Assembly (NCBI GenBank): GCA_036005845.1
Contig: DASYQD010000061.1
Location: 1-44,375, forward strand
Direction: 5' to 3'
DNA: 44,375 bases
From: DASYQD01 sp036005845
GTDB lineage: Bacteria; Acidobacteriota; Thermoanaerobaculia; Multivoradales; JAIOJS01
The position numbers and the translations under genes are program-made. Below are positions 17,395 to 25,210 of this stretch, one piece after another; position 1 is the first letter of the stretch, and each line of letters opens with the position of its first letter. The notes beneath the pieces are model-generated. The model saw only the letters and a list, made by a program, of their open reading frames with translations, was not told the DNA's origin and did not search any database.

Positions 17395-18690
17395 CTACGA
17401 AGGGCCGACGCGCTTGTAGAGGTCGGGGTTCTCGGCCAGCCACCGGCGAGCCGTGGTGACGCGAGCCGACCAAGAGCGGCCGAGTGAGGAGAGCGCACTC
17501 TCCACCGTGACGCGAACGGCGTCGGGCATGATTGCCTGCTGGTAGAGCGGACACGCCGGGCAGGACGTCGGCGTCGGGCAGTCCGTCGCCGTCGGCGCCG
17601 GAGTGGGACTCGGCGTCGAAGTGGGCGTGGCGCTCGAAGCTAGTTTGTAGAGGTCCCGGTTGTCAGTGAGCCAACGCCGCGCCGTGGTGACGCGGGCCTT
17701 CCACTGGCGCCCGAGCGACGACAGCGCGGCGTCGACGGTGGCGCGCACGTTGTCGGGCATCGTCGCCGGCTGGTACACCGGGCACGAAGGGCAGGGCGTG
17801 GCCGTCGGACAAGGCGTCGGTGTCGGCGTTGGCGTCGGGGTAGGGGTAGGGGTCGGCTCGGGAGTGGGTGTCGGCGTCGGCGCAGGGTCCGGCTCGGTGC
17901 GCGGCTCGACCGTCACGGTGCGGGGGAGCGATGGCGCGCCCGTGGCCTGGCCGGTGTAGGCACGCACGGTGACCTCGATCGGGCCGCCTTCGCCGACCGG
18001 CAGCAGCACGTCGGTCGAGAACACGTTGCCGGGCACCATCTTCAGCACCGAGCCGGCGCTGACGGCGAAGCCGTCGTGCTGGCGCGTGATCCACGACACG
18101 GCGATGAGCCCGGGTCCGGGCGACGAGAGCGTCTCGATGCGCGGCTGGCTGGGGTTCGCCGCGCCGGGAGCAGAGGGCAGGCCTTCCGGATGGGTGGCCC
18201 AGTAGTCGTAGGAGTCGCGCATGGCGCGCCAACCATCGGGCCCATTCCAGTCGAGGCTGCAGTCGTAGGCCGTCGCCGCCGCGCTCTGCCGGCACTGCTC
18301 CTCGAGCCACTGCGCGCAGCGCTGCTGGATGCTCTCGGCATCGCACGACACCAGCCAGGTGCCGCCTTCCGGCGTCGTCGAGCCGGGCGCCATGCCGCCG
18401 TAGCGGAGGGCCATGGCGGCGGCGTTTTGCGGCAGCCCGGCAGCGAACGGCTGCGCCGCGGTATCCATGGGCGCCGAGACGCATCCCACCTTGGCGAAGT
18501 ACGTCGGCCAGCTCGGATACAAGCAGACGCTGGCGCCCGCGCTCAGGGAGTCGCTGTAACCGATGCCGTGGAGCTGTTGCTGGCTCTGCGCGGCACCCAC
18601 GGTCCACAGGCACGCGACGACGACGCCAGCGGCGAGCCACGGCAGCGCGGCGAGCAGCGGACGGTCGAAGCGTGGAGCCGGCAGTCTCAT
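17395..18690 (-). CDS. Secreted protein with duplicated Cys-Pro/RRWL module, function unknown
   Basis: A 431-residue exported protein that I do not recognise. A hydrophobic signal (PLLAALPWLAAGVVVACLW) starts it. Residues 35-185 are Cys-containing and form an unknown domain, and about 185-260 look like an Ig/FN3-type domain (GLIAVSWITRQ). A Pro-Thr repeat linker follows at about 265-293. Two 56-residue modules (residues 294-349 and 371-426) then share CPxCPxYQxAxMPDxVRxTV, ALSSLGRxWxARVTTARRWL and DLYK. The first Cys-Pro-Xaa-Cys could bind metal or form a disulfide. It is monocistronic in appearance: it is divergent from the M16 pair and convergent with the kinase. Confidence 0.82.
   Translation of the reverse strand: MRLPAPRFDRPLLAALPWLAAGVVVACLWTVGAAQSQQQLHGIGYSDSLSAGASVCLYPSWPTYFAKVGCVSAPMDTAAQPFAAGLPQNAAAMALRYGGMAPGSTTPEGGTWLVSCDAESIQQRCAQWLEEQCRQSAAATAYDCSLDWNGPDGWRAMRDSYDYWATHPEGLPSAPGAANPSQPRIETLSSPGPGLIAVSWITRQHDGFAVSAGSVLKMVPGNVFSTDVLLPVGEGGPIEVTVRAYTGQATGAPSLPRTVTVEPRTEPDPAPTPTPTPEPTPTPTPTPTPTPTPCPTATPCPSCPVYQPATMPDNVRATVDAALSSLGRQWKARVTTARRWLTDNRDLYKLASSATPTSTPSPTPAPTATDCPTPTSCPACPLYQQAIMPDAVRVTVESALSSLGRSWSARVTTARRWLAENPDLYKRVGPS
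17413..17811 (-). repeat. Tandem 168-bp module pair inside the unknown secreted protein gene
   Basis: The units 17644-17811 and 17413-17580 encode the two 56-residue modules and are separated by a 63-bp Ser/Thr/Pro-coding linker. They are conserved at protein level (the block ARVTTARRWL is identical) and clearly similar at DNA level. The neighbouring stretch at 17815-17890 is low-complexity DNA encoding the Pro-Thr linker. Confidence 0.85.
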
Positions 18691-18842
18691 TCAGGGACCT
18701 CGCACGGAGCGCAACCGCTCACTCACCTCACACACCCGCGGCTGCACTGTTGTCGCTCGAGAATTCGGTCGCGGAAGCGCGGATTCTATGCGCGAATCGC
18801 TTAAACGCAACGGGGCCGAAGCGAGGTCGCTACACTCCCGGC

Positions 18843-20213
18843 GTGCGATGGAGCGCCGGACGCCGCGACCCTGCCGTCCGCCGGCGGCGGTCACGCGCCG
18901 TGGCCGCGTCGGCGCCCGCGCCTCCCGCGACCGCCCTCGCGCTTCCCGGTCAACGCTACCGCCACCGGCTCGCCAACGGCCTCGACGTGCTGCTGGTCGA
19001 GATCCCCGGCTCCGCCATCGTGTCGACGACGCTCTGGTTCCGCGCCGGCGCCGGCGACGAGGCACCCGCTCACGCCGGGGTCGCGCACTTCCTCGAGCAC
19101 ATGATGTTCAAGGGTTCGCCGCGCTACGGGCCGGGGCAGATCGACCGCCGCACGCAGGCGCTCGGCGGCAGCAACAACGCCTTCACCAGCCACGACGCGA
19201 CGGTCTACTACTTCAAGTTCGCCGCGCGCGTCTGGCGCGAGGCGCTGGCCATCGAGGCGGACCGCATGGCGGCGCTGACGCTCGATCCGCGCGAGGTGGA
19301 CAGCGAGCGGCAGGTGATCCTCGAAGAAGTGGCGATGTACGAGAGCGATCCGTGGGACGCGCTCGACCAGGCCGTCTCTACGGCGCTCTTCGGCGAGCAC
19401 CCGTACGCGCGGCCGGTGCATCCGTACGCTCGGCCAGTACTCGGCACGCGCGAGACGTTGCTCGCCACCGGCGCGGCGGAGCTCGCCGCGTTCCACCGCG
19501 ACTTCTATCGGCCCGACAACGCGGCACTCGTCATCGCCGGCGCGGTGGGTGAGGACGACCTCGCCGCGATCGAATCGACGCTCGGCGCGCTCGCCGCCGG
19601 TGCGGCGCCGCGGTTGCCGTTGCCGGGCTGGAAGGCGCCGGCGGAGCTGCTGCGCGTGGAGCGGCGTCACGGCGAGGTGCCGCGGCTGCTGCTGGCGCTG
19701 CCGGCGCCGCCCGCCGACCATCCCGATCATCCGCTGCTGCGCGTGCTGGCGACGGCGCTCGCCGACGGCCGCACGAGCCGCCTGCGGCACGACCTCGTCG
19801 AAGAGCGCGAGCTTTGCCTGTTCATCGACGCCGATGCCGAGGCGGCGCGCGGGCCCGGGACGTTCGGCGTCGAAGCGGAGCTGCACGAAGGCGTCGAGCC
19901 GCGCGAGGTGGAGGAGCGCGTGCTCGCGCATCTGCGCGCGCTCGCCGAGGCGCCGCTCGCCGAGGCGGAGCTCGCGCGGGCGCGGACGGCGCTGCTCGCC
20001 GACTGGGTGTTCGGCAACGAGCAGGCCCACCAGCAGGCGTTGACGCTCGGCTTCGGCGTCGCGCTGTTCGAAGAGCGGCACGCGGAGCGCAACCTCGCGG
20101 CGGCGCTCGGCGCCTCGAACGAGGACCTGCGGGCGGCGGCGCAGCGCTGGCTGGTGCCGGAGCGCGGCGTCGTCGGCTGGGCGCTGCCGGCGAAGAAGCG
20201 CAGGCGTGGCTGA
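18843..20213 (+). CDS. M16 family zinc metallopeptidase, catalytic subunit
   Basis: An M16 (insulinase/processing-peptidase) family protein of 456 residues if started at the GTG at 18843. It carries the inverted zinc motif HFLEH in GVAHFLEHMMFKG (H82, E85, H86) and, about 75 residues on, the downstream glutamate in ILEEVAMYESDPW; SNNAFTSHDATVYYF is also typical. It should be an active zinc peptidase. A later GTG at 18900 is an alternative start; an upstream ATG at 18672 would overlap the divergent gene and adds non-family sequence. An odd feature is that HPYARPV is repeated back to back (19398-19439). The next gene encodes the partner subunit. Confidence 0.92.
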   Translation: MRWSAGRRDPAVRRRRSRAVAASAPAPPATALALPGQRYRHRLANGLDVLLVEIPGSAIVSTTLWFRAGAGDEAPAHAGVAHFLEHMMFKGSPRYGPGQIDRRTQALGGSNNAFTSHDATVYYFKFAARVWREALAIEADRMAALTLDPREVDSERQVILEEVAMYESDPWDALDQAVSTALFGEHPYARPVHPYARPVLGTRETLLATGAAELAAFHRDFYRPDNAALVIAGAVGEDDLAAIESTLGALAAGAAPRLPLPGWKAPAELLRVERRHGEVPRLLLALPAPPADHPDHPLLRVLATALADGRTSRLRHDLVEERELCLFIDADAEAARGPGTFGVEAELHEGVEPREVEERVLAHLRALAEAPLAEAELARARTALLADWVFGNEQAHQQALTLGFGVALFEERHAERNLAAALGASNEDLRAAAQRWLVPERGVVGWALPAKKRRRG

Positions 20214-20231
20214 GCATTGCCGGAACGCCGT

Positions 20232-20309
20232 CGTCATTGCGAGGAGCGCAGCGACGAAGCAATCTCGACGTCGAAAGATCGAGATCGCTTCGCTACGCTC
20301 GCGATGACG
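20232..20309 (+). repeat. Dispersed palindromic repeat, copy 3
   Basis: The third copy of the 78-bp palindrome, in the same orientation as copy 2 (CGTCATTGCGAGGAGCGC at the left, CTCGCGATGACG at the right). It fills almost the whole gap between the two M16 genes, and its right end supplies the ATG at 20304 that can start the second gene. The frame stays open through the repeat back to 20217, but those residues are repeat-derived. Confidence 0.87.
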
Positions 20310-21563
20310 ATGCTCGTCGCTGATCGCACTTCGGCGCCTGTCGCGCCACCGCATCTCGATCTCCGCGTGCGGCACGTCCCTGGCGTGCCGGTCGTGGCGG
20401 TGCGTGTCTGGCTGCGCGGCGGTGCGCGTGCCGAATCGTGGCCGGGCGTGTCGTGGGCGACCGGCCGCCTGCTCACCGAGGGTACTGCCGATCGCGACTG
20501 GCGCGCCATCGCCACGGCCGCCGAGGACCGCGGCGCGACGCTGCACGGCTTCGGCGGCTACGAGGCGCACGGGCTCGCCGTCGACGCGCTCGCCGCCGAT
20601 TGGGAGCGGGCGCTGGCGTGGACCGCGGAGCTGCTGCTCGCCAGCAGCTTTCCCGCAGATCGTTTGGCCTGGGTACGCCGCCAAGGCGAGACCGAGCTCG
20701 AGAGTGAGTGGGACCAGCCGGAGCTGCGCACGTCGTGGGCGTTCCTCGACCAGCTCTACACGCCCAACCCGCGGGCGCGGCAGGTGCAGGGCGATCGCAC
20801 GAGCCTCGCCGCGCTCGATGCCGATGCGTGCCGCGAGTTCCACGCGGCGTCGCTGGCGCGCGGCGTCATCGTCGCCGTCGCCGGCGAGATCGCCGAAGAG
20901 CCGGTGCGCGAGCGGCTCGCCGATTTGCTGGCGCCGCTCGTCGGCGGTCAGGCGATGCTGGCGGATCCGCCGCCGCCGGTCGGCGCACTCGAACCGCGGC
21001 GCGAGCTGCCCTCCGGCGCCGTCGATCAGGCACACCTCTACCTCGGCCACTTGACGGTGCCGCGTCTCCACCCCGACCACGCCGCGCTCGAGGTGCTCGG
21101 CGTCGTCCTCGGCGCCGGCGCCGGCCTGACCGGCCGCATCCCCGAACGGCTGCGCGAGCGCGAAGGCCTCGCCTACACCGCGCAGGCCTCGGTGGTCGGC
21201 GGGGCGAGCAGCGAGCCGGGCCGCCTCGTCGTCTACGCCGCCACCTCGCCGCGCACCGTGGGGCAGGCCGAAGCCTCGGCGCGCGAGGAGCTGCAACGCC
21301 TGCTCGCCGACGGCATCAGCGAGGACGAGTTCCAGGAGGCGCGCACCTACCTACTCGGCCGCGAGCCCTTCCGCCGCGAGACCGCGCGCCAGTGGGCCGA
21401 CCTCCTCGCCGAGGGAGCCTACTGGGGCTTGCCGCTGCACGACGCCGCCTGGTGCGAGGCGGAGCTGCAGACGCTCGACCGTGCTCGAGTCGAGGCAGCC
21501 GCGCGCCGCCATGTCAAGCCGGAGGCGCTCAAGGTCACGATCGGTGCGCCGGGCGACGGATGA
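20304..21563 (+). CDS. M16 family protein, non-catalytic partner
   Basis: A 419-residue M16-like protein that lacks HxxEH: the equivalent position reads SWATGRLLTEGTADR. The later family blocks are present (GATLHGFGGYEAHGLAV, HLYLGHLTVPRLHPDHAALE and ERLREREGLAYTAQAS). In M16B heterodimers one subunit carries zinc and the other, like this one, keeps the Arg/Tyr substrate-binding part (R...GLAYT). It most likely pairs with the preceding product. The start is uncertain: ATG at 20304 or 20310; translation from 20217 would read through the palindromic repeat. No good RBS is visible, so coupling or read-through from the first gene is possible. Confidence 0.88.
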   Translation: MTMLVADRTSAPVAPPHLDLRVRHVPGVPVVAVRVWLRGGARAESWPGVSWATGRLLTEGTADRDWRAIATAAEDRGATLHGFGGYEAHGLAVDALAADWERALAWTAELLLASSFPADRLAWVRRQGETELESEWDQPELRTSWAFLDQLYTPNPRARQVQGDRTSLAALDADACREFHAASLARGVIVAVAGEIAEEPVRERLADLLAPLVGGQAMLADPPPPVGALEPRRELPSGAVDQAHLYLGHLTVPRLHPDHAALEVLGVVLGAGAGLTGRIPERLREREGLAYTAQASVVGGASSEPGRLVVYAATSPRTVGQAEASAREELQRLLADGISEDEFQEARTYLLGREPFRRETARQWADLLAEGAYWGLPLHDAAWCEAELQTLDRARVEAAARRHVKPEALKVTIGAPGDG

Positions 21564-21604
21564 CAGCGGCTAGTGGAATGAGTGCCGGTACCGTCGCGTT
21601 TGGC

Positions 21605-21614
21605 GTTACGTAAC
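21605..21614. promoter_or_regulatory. Short palindrome upstream of the ELWxxDGT gene
   Basis: GTTACGTAAC is a perfect 10-bp palindrome in the 120-bp gap between the M16 pair and the large secreted protein gene, 70 bp before that gene's ATG. It may be an operator, but a single short palindrome can occur by chance. Confidence 0.2.
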
Positions 21615-21683
21615 CGCGGCAGGTGAAACGACAAGCTCGCGTCCGTCATCCGCCTTCTCTGACCGATTGAGACACGCAAACTA

Positions 21684-24600
21684 ATGTTCAGCGCAGACCG
21701 CCTCTGTTCCTTGCTGCTCGCTGCGACGCTCCTGACGTTCGGCCTGCCGATGGCCGCGGTGGCTCAGGATCCCGCGTACCGAGTCGCCGACCTAGCTCCG
21801 AACACGCCGGCGCCGTTCCAGGGCGGCACCGTGTACCCCAGCGGCTTCGAGCCGGTGGCCAATGGCGACGTCTTTCTGGCCCCGGCTGGCAGCGGCGAGG
21901 CGAGCATCTGGCGGACCGATGGGACACCGGGCGGTACCAGGCCGGTCGTGTCCGGCGCCGTTCTCGGTGCCGGCTCGTTCGTCGGCAGCAACGGGGACCG
22001 GGCCTTCTACGTTGCCGACATGGGTTTGGGAGTCGCCGCGTGGGCGACCGACGGGACGGCGGCCGGCACCACGTTGCTGAGGGGCGGGCTCCGTCACAGC
22101 CGGCTCAGCAGCGGTCCACAAGAGGCCGTGGTGGAAGGGAGGCTCTTCTTTCAGGACTGCGCGCCGGCTCCCTCGTACCGATGCGAGGTGTGGAGTTCCG
22201 ATGGCACGCCTGCGGGCACCGTCAAGATCGTCGAGCTCTACGACCTGGGCCGAAGCTTCACCGGCTCCGGCGGCGTCTTCTACTTTTTCGGCCGCGCTCC
22301 GGAGGACCTGCGAACGCGGCTCTGGCGAACCGACGGCACGGCGGCGGGCACGGTGGCCCTGCGCTCTTTCGACCCCAGTCCGTTCACCGGCGGGGCTTCG
22401 GTGGCTGGACGGTGCGCCTTCGTGGCCGAGCAGAAGCTCTGGGTGGCGAATGGCAACGACGTACAAGTCGTCCGCACGCTCCTCACCAATGAGTTCATCG
22501 ATTTCCTTGACACGCGAGTCGTCGCGGATCAGCTCTACTTTCTGGATGCGTCGAGCGGCAGCACACTGGCGGTGTGGAGGACGGATGGCACGGTCGGCGG
22601 CACCTTTCAAGTGCTGAGCAAGGCCGTCCTCAACTCGGCCACTGTGCCCGGCGAATGGGTCCAAGCGCTCGGCGATCGGCTCTACTACCTGGTGCCGTCA
22701 GAGCAGGGGCGGGCCCCTTACTCGTTGTGGTCGAGCGACGCCGCGGGCCACGGCGCACAAGCGGTCTCGTGCAGCTCCTGCTCATCGATCCAGGATGGGT
22801 TGTGGCGTTTGGGGAATCGATTGCTGTTCACGGCGTCCGCCGGCAGCGTCCATTCGCTGTGGACGATCGACCAGAGCCAGGTGCCGCAGCCGGTCGCTCC
22901 CTTTTGCTCGGCCGGCTCGTGCGAGACGGGCGGCCACGCCGAGGTGAATGGCCGCACCACGTTCTGGGTTACGCCCGCCAGCGGCGCCGCGGAGCTGTGG
23001 GCGACGGACGGAACGGCCGCAGGCACGCTCAGGATCCAGTCCCTCCACAGTTTCGACCTGAACCTCTACTACTCGGCACATCTCGATGCCGTGCTGTTCG
23101 GGGCTTCCACGGACGTGCAGGCGCGGCCGAGCCTCTGGCTGAGCCGCGGCACCGCGCAGAGCACCATCCCGCTGACGCCGGTGGAAGGCGCCGGTTCGAT
23201 GCCGTTCGATCTTCGCCGGGCCGGCGACCGCGTCGCGTTCTTCGCCTGCGCGGAGCAGCGCGGCCTGTGGGGCGCCAACGCTCACGATGCGGAATTCGTG
23301 AAGGAGACCTACGTCGACTGCCAGGACTCCTCGGCTGGCTTTCGCCCGTTCGTCACCGCCGGCGCTCACGCGTTCTTCGCCTATGAGCAGTTCACGGGAG
23401 TCGGAGCGGAGGTCTGGGCGACCCAGGGGACGGCGGCGACGACCATCAGGCTGCTCGACGATGCGGGCGCGGTCGACGAGATGGCTGCCTTCGGCAACGA
23501 CGCCGTCTTCTGGAGCCGCGGTCCGGGCAACACGCCGACCAGTTTCTGGCGCAGCGATGGCACGGTTGCCGGCACGGCGAAGGCCTTCGACCTGCCAGCC
23601 GGCGTATACAACCCCTCAGCCACCACGGACGTCGGCGGAGAGCTCTACTTCCGAATTCAGGTCTACGAGATCTGGCGAACCCATGGCACTGCCGCTGGGC
23701 TTCGCCGGCTGGTGGGCCTGGGAGCGGGTTCCCAGGAGTTCACCTACTCCCCCGACTTCACGCGCGTCGGCTCGTTCGTCTACCTCGCCGGACGCAGCGG
23801 CATCTGGCGCAGCGACGGCACCGCCGCCGGGACGAGCGTGGTCGTGCCGACGCTAAGCCCGACAGGCTCCGTCAGCTCGTTGCACGAACAGGGCGGCGCG
23901 CTCATCTTCACGCGCACCGAGGGTGGCATCTCGACGCTCTGGCGCACGCAGGGCACGCCCGCGACCACGCAGCAGATCTCGACCGTGGCGCCTGCCGTCG
24001 GCTTCTACCCGTCCATGGCATCCTTCGACGGCCGGTTCTACTTCGCCGCCGACGACGGTGCGCACGGCGTCGAGCTGTGGCGCACGGACGGCACCGCTGC
24101 CGGTACGGTGTTGGTCCGCGACATCGGCGCCGGCGCGATTTCCGGGAACCCACGCTACCTGGTGGCCACTCACGGGCGGCTGTACTTCACCGCCGACGAG
24201 TCGGCTGCCGGCAGCGAGCTGTGGGTGTCCGACGGCACGAGCGCGGGGACTTACCAGGTGCAGGACATCGCTCCCGACGCGGCCTCGTCGGATCCCCGCG
24301 AGCTCACGGTGGTGGGCGATCTCCTCTACTTCTCGGCGGACGACGGTGCGACCGGCCGCGAGCTGTGGGCGCTGCCGCTCGACGCGGCGCAGCCCTCGGT
24401 GTGCACGCCGAGCGACGAGCGGCTCTGTCTCGAGGGCGGCCGCTTCCAGGTCGAGGTCAGCTGGCGCGACTTCGCGGCGCGGACCGGCGTCGGCCACGCC
24501 GTGGCGTTGACTGGCGACACCGGCTACTTCTGGTTCTTCGATCCCGCCAACGTCGAGCTGACGCTCAAGGTGCTCGACGGCACCGGGCTCAACGGCCACC

Positions 24601-25184
24601 ACTGGGTGTTCTATGGCGCGCTCTCCAGCGTCGAGTACACCGTCACGGTGACCGACACGCGCAACGGCCACGTGAAGCGGTACGTCAACCCGTCGGGCAC
24701 CTTCGCGTCGGTCGGCGACACCAGCGCCTTCGCCGAAGGCGCTGCGCTGGCCGCGGCGAGAGCGGCCGGCGCGAGCGCCTCCTTGCCGCAGCGGGCTGTG
24801 ACAGCCGCGGTCCCGGCGACAGCGCCCACCGTTGGGGTGCCGCTTGCGCAGTGCGTGCCGAGCGCCTCGCGTCTCTGCCTGCAGGGCGGACGCTTCGCCG
24901 TCGATGCGGCGTGGACGGACTTCGCCGGCAACAGCGGTGGCGGTACGGCCGTGCCGCTCACCGGCGACACGGGCTACTTCTGGTTCTTCGGTCCGTCGAA
25001 CGTCGAGGTGGTGATCAAGGTGCTCGACGGGCGGCCGGTCAACGGCAAGTTCTGGGTCTTCTACGGCGCCCTCTCCAACGTCGAGTACACGCTCACCGTC
25101 ACCGACACCGCGACCGGCGCGCAACGGCAGTACCACAACCCCAGCGGACGCTTCGCCTCGGTCGGCGACACCTCGGCGTTCTAA
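21684..25184 (+). CDS. Secreted ELWxxDGT-repeat protein with two C-terminal GDTSAF domains
   Basis: A 1166-residue exported protein. The signal peptide is residues 1-27 (LLLAATLLTFGLPMAAVA). About thirteen ELWxxDGTxxGT-type repeats (WRTDGTAAGT, WSSDGTPAGT and similar) are spread over residues 70-900 and probably form beta-propellers on the cell surface or outside it. Two 110-residue domains end the protein (907-1016 and 1057-1166). They share GGRF, LTGDTGYFWFF, VKVLDG-like and NGxxWVFYGALSxVEYT blocks and end FASVGDTSAF, joined by an Ala-rich 40-residue linker. Its function is unknown; this architecture recurs in secreted proteins of Acidobacteriota-like genomes (from general knowledge). It is convergent with a paralogue. 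Confidence 0.88.
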   Translation: MFSADRLCSLLLAATLLTFGLPMAAVAQDPAYRVADLAPNTPAPFQGGTVYPSGFEPVANGDVFLAPAGSGEASIWRTDGTPGGTRPVVSGAVLGAGSFVGSNGDRAFYVADMGLGVAAWATDGTAAGTTLLRGGLRHSRLSSGPQEAVVEGRLFFQDCAPAPSYRCEVWSSDGTPAGTVKIVELYDLGRSFTGSGGVFYFFGRAPEDLRTRLWRTDGTAAGTVALRSFDPSPFTGGASVAGRCAFVAEQKLWVANGNDVQVVRTLLTNEFIDFLDTRVVADQLYFLDASSGSTLAVWRTDGTVGGTFQVLSKAVLNSATVPGEWVQALGDRLYYLVPSEQGRAPYSLWSSDAAGHGAQAVSCSSCSSIQDGLWRLGNRLLFTASAGSVHSLWTIDQSQVPQPVAPFCSAGSCETGGHAEVNGRTTFWVTPASGAAELWATDGTAAGTLRIQSLHSFDLNLYYSAHLDAVLFGASTDVQARPSLWLSRGTAQSTIPLTPVEGAGSMPFDLRRAGDRVAFFACAEQRGLWGANAHDAEFVKETYVDCQDSSAGFRPFVTAGAHAFFAYEQFTGVGAEVWATQGTAATTIRLLDDAGAVDEMAAFGNDAVFWSRGPGNTPTSFWRSDGTVAGTAKAFDLPAGVYNPSATTDVGGELYFRIQVYEIWRTHGTAAGLRRLVGLGAGSQEFTYSPDFTRVGSFVYLAGRSGIWRSDGTAAGTSVVVPTLSPTGSVSSLHEQGGALIFTRTEGGISTLWRTQGTPATTQQISTVAPAVGFYPSMASFDGRFYFAADDGAHGVELWRTDGTAAGTVLVRDIGAGAISGNPRYLVATHGRLYFTADESAAGSELWVSDGTSAGTYQVQDIAPDAASSDPRELTVVGDLLYFSADDGATGRELWALPLDAAQPSVCTPSDERLCLEGGRFQVEVSWRDFAARTGVGHAVALTGDTGYFWFFDPANVELTLKVLDGTGLNGHHWVFYGALSSVEYTVTVTDTRNGHVKRYVNPSGTFASVGDTSAFAEGAALAAARAAGASASLPQRAVTAAVPATAPTVGVPLAQCVPSASRLCLQGGRFAVDAAWTDFAGNSGGGTAVPLTGDTGYFWFFGPSNVEVVIKVLDGRPVNGKFWVFYGALSNVEYTLTVTDTATGAQRQYHNPSGRFASVGDTSAF
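24402..25181 (+). repeat. Duplicated 330-bp domain-coding units
   Basis: The units 24402-24731 and 24852-25181 each encode 110 residues starting with Cys (CTPSDERLCL and CVPSASRLCL) and ending FASVGDTSAF. They are separated by 120 bp coding for an Ala-rich linker. Both units are equally long without gaps, which points to a domain duplication under constraint. Confidence 0.9.
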
Positions 25185-25210
25185 AGGCGTCTGAGGTCGA
25201 GTCCTCCCGC

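Noticed and set aside
17815..17890. Low-complexity GTCGGN repeats as a CRISPR or regulatory array
   Set aside because: They encode the Pro-Thr linker of the secreted protein in frame and have no spacers.
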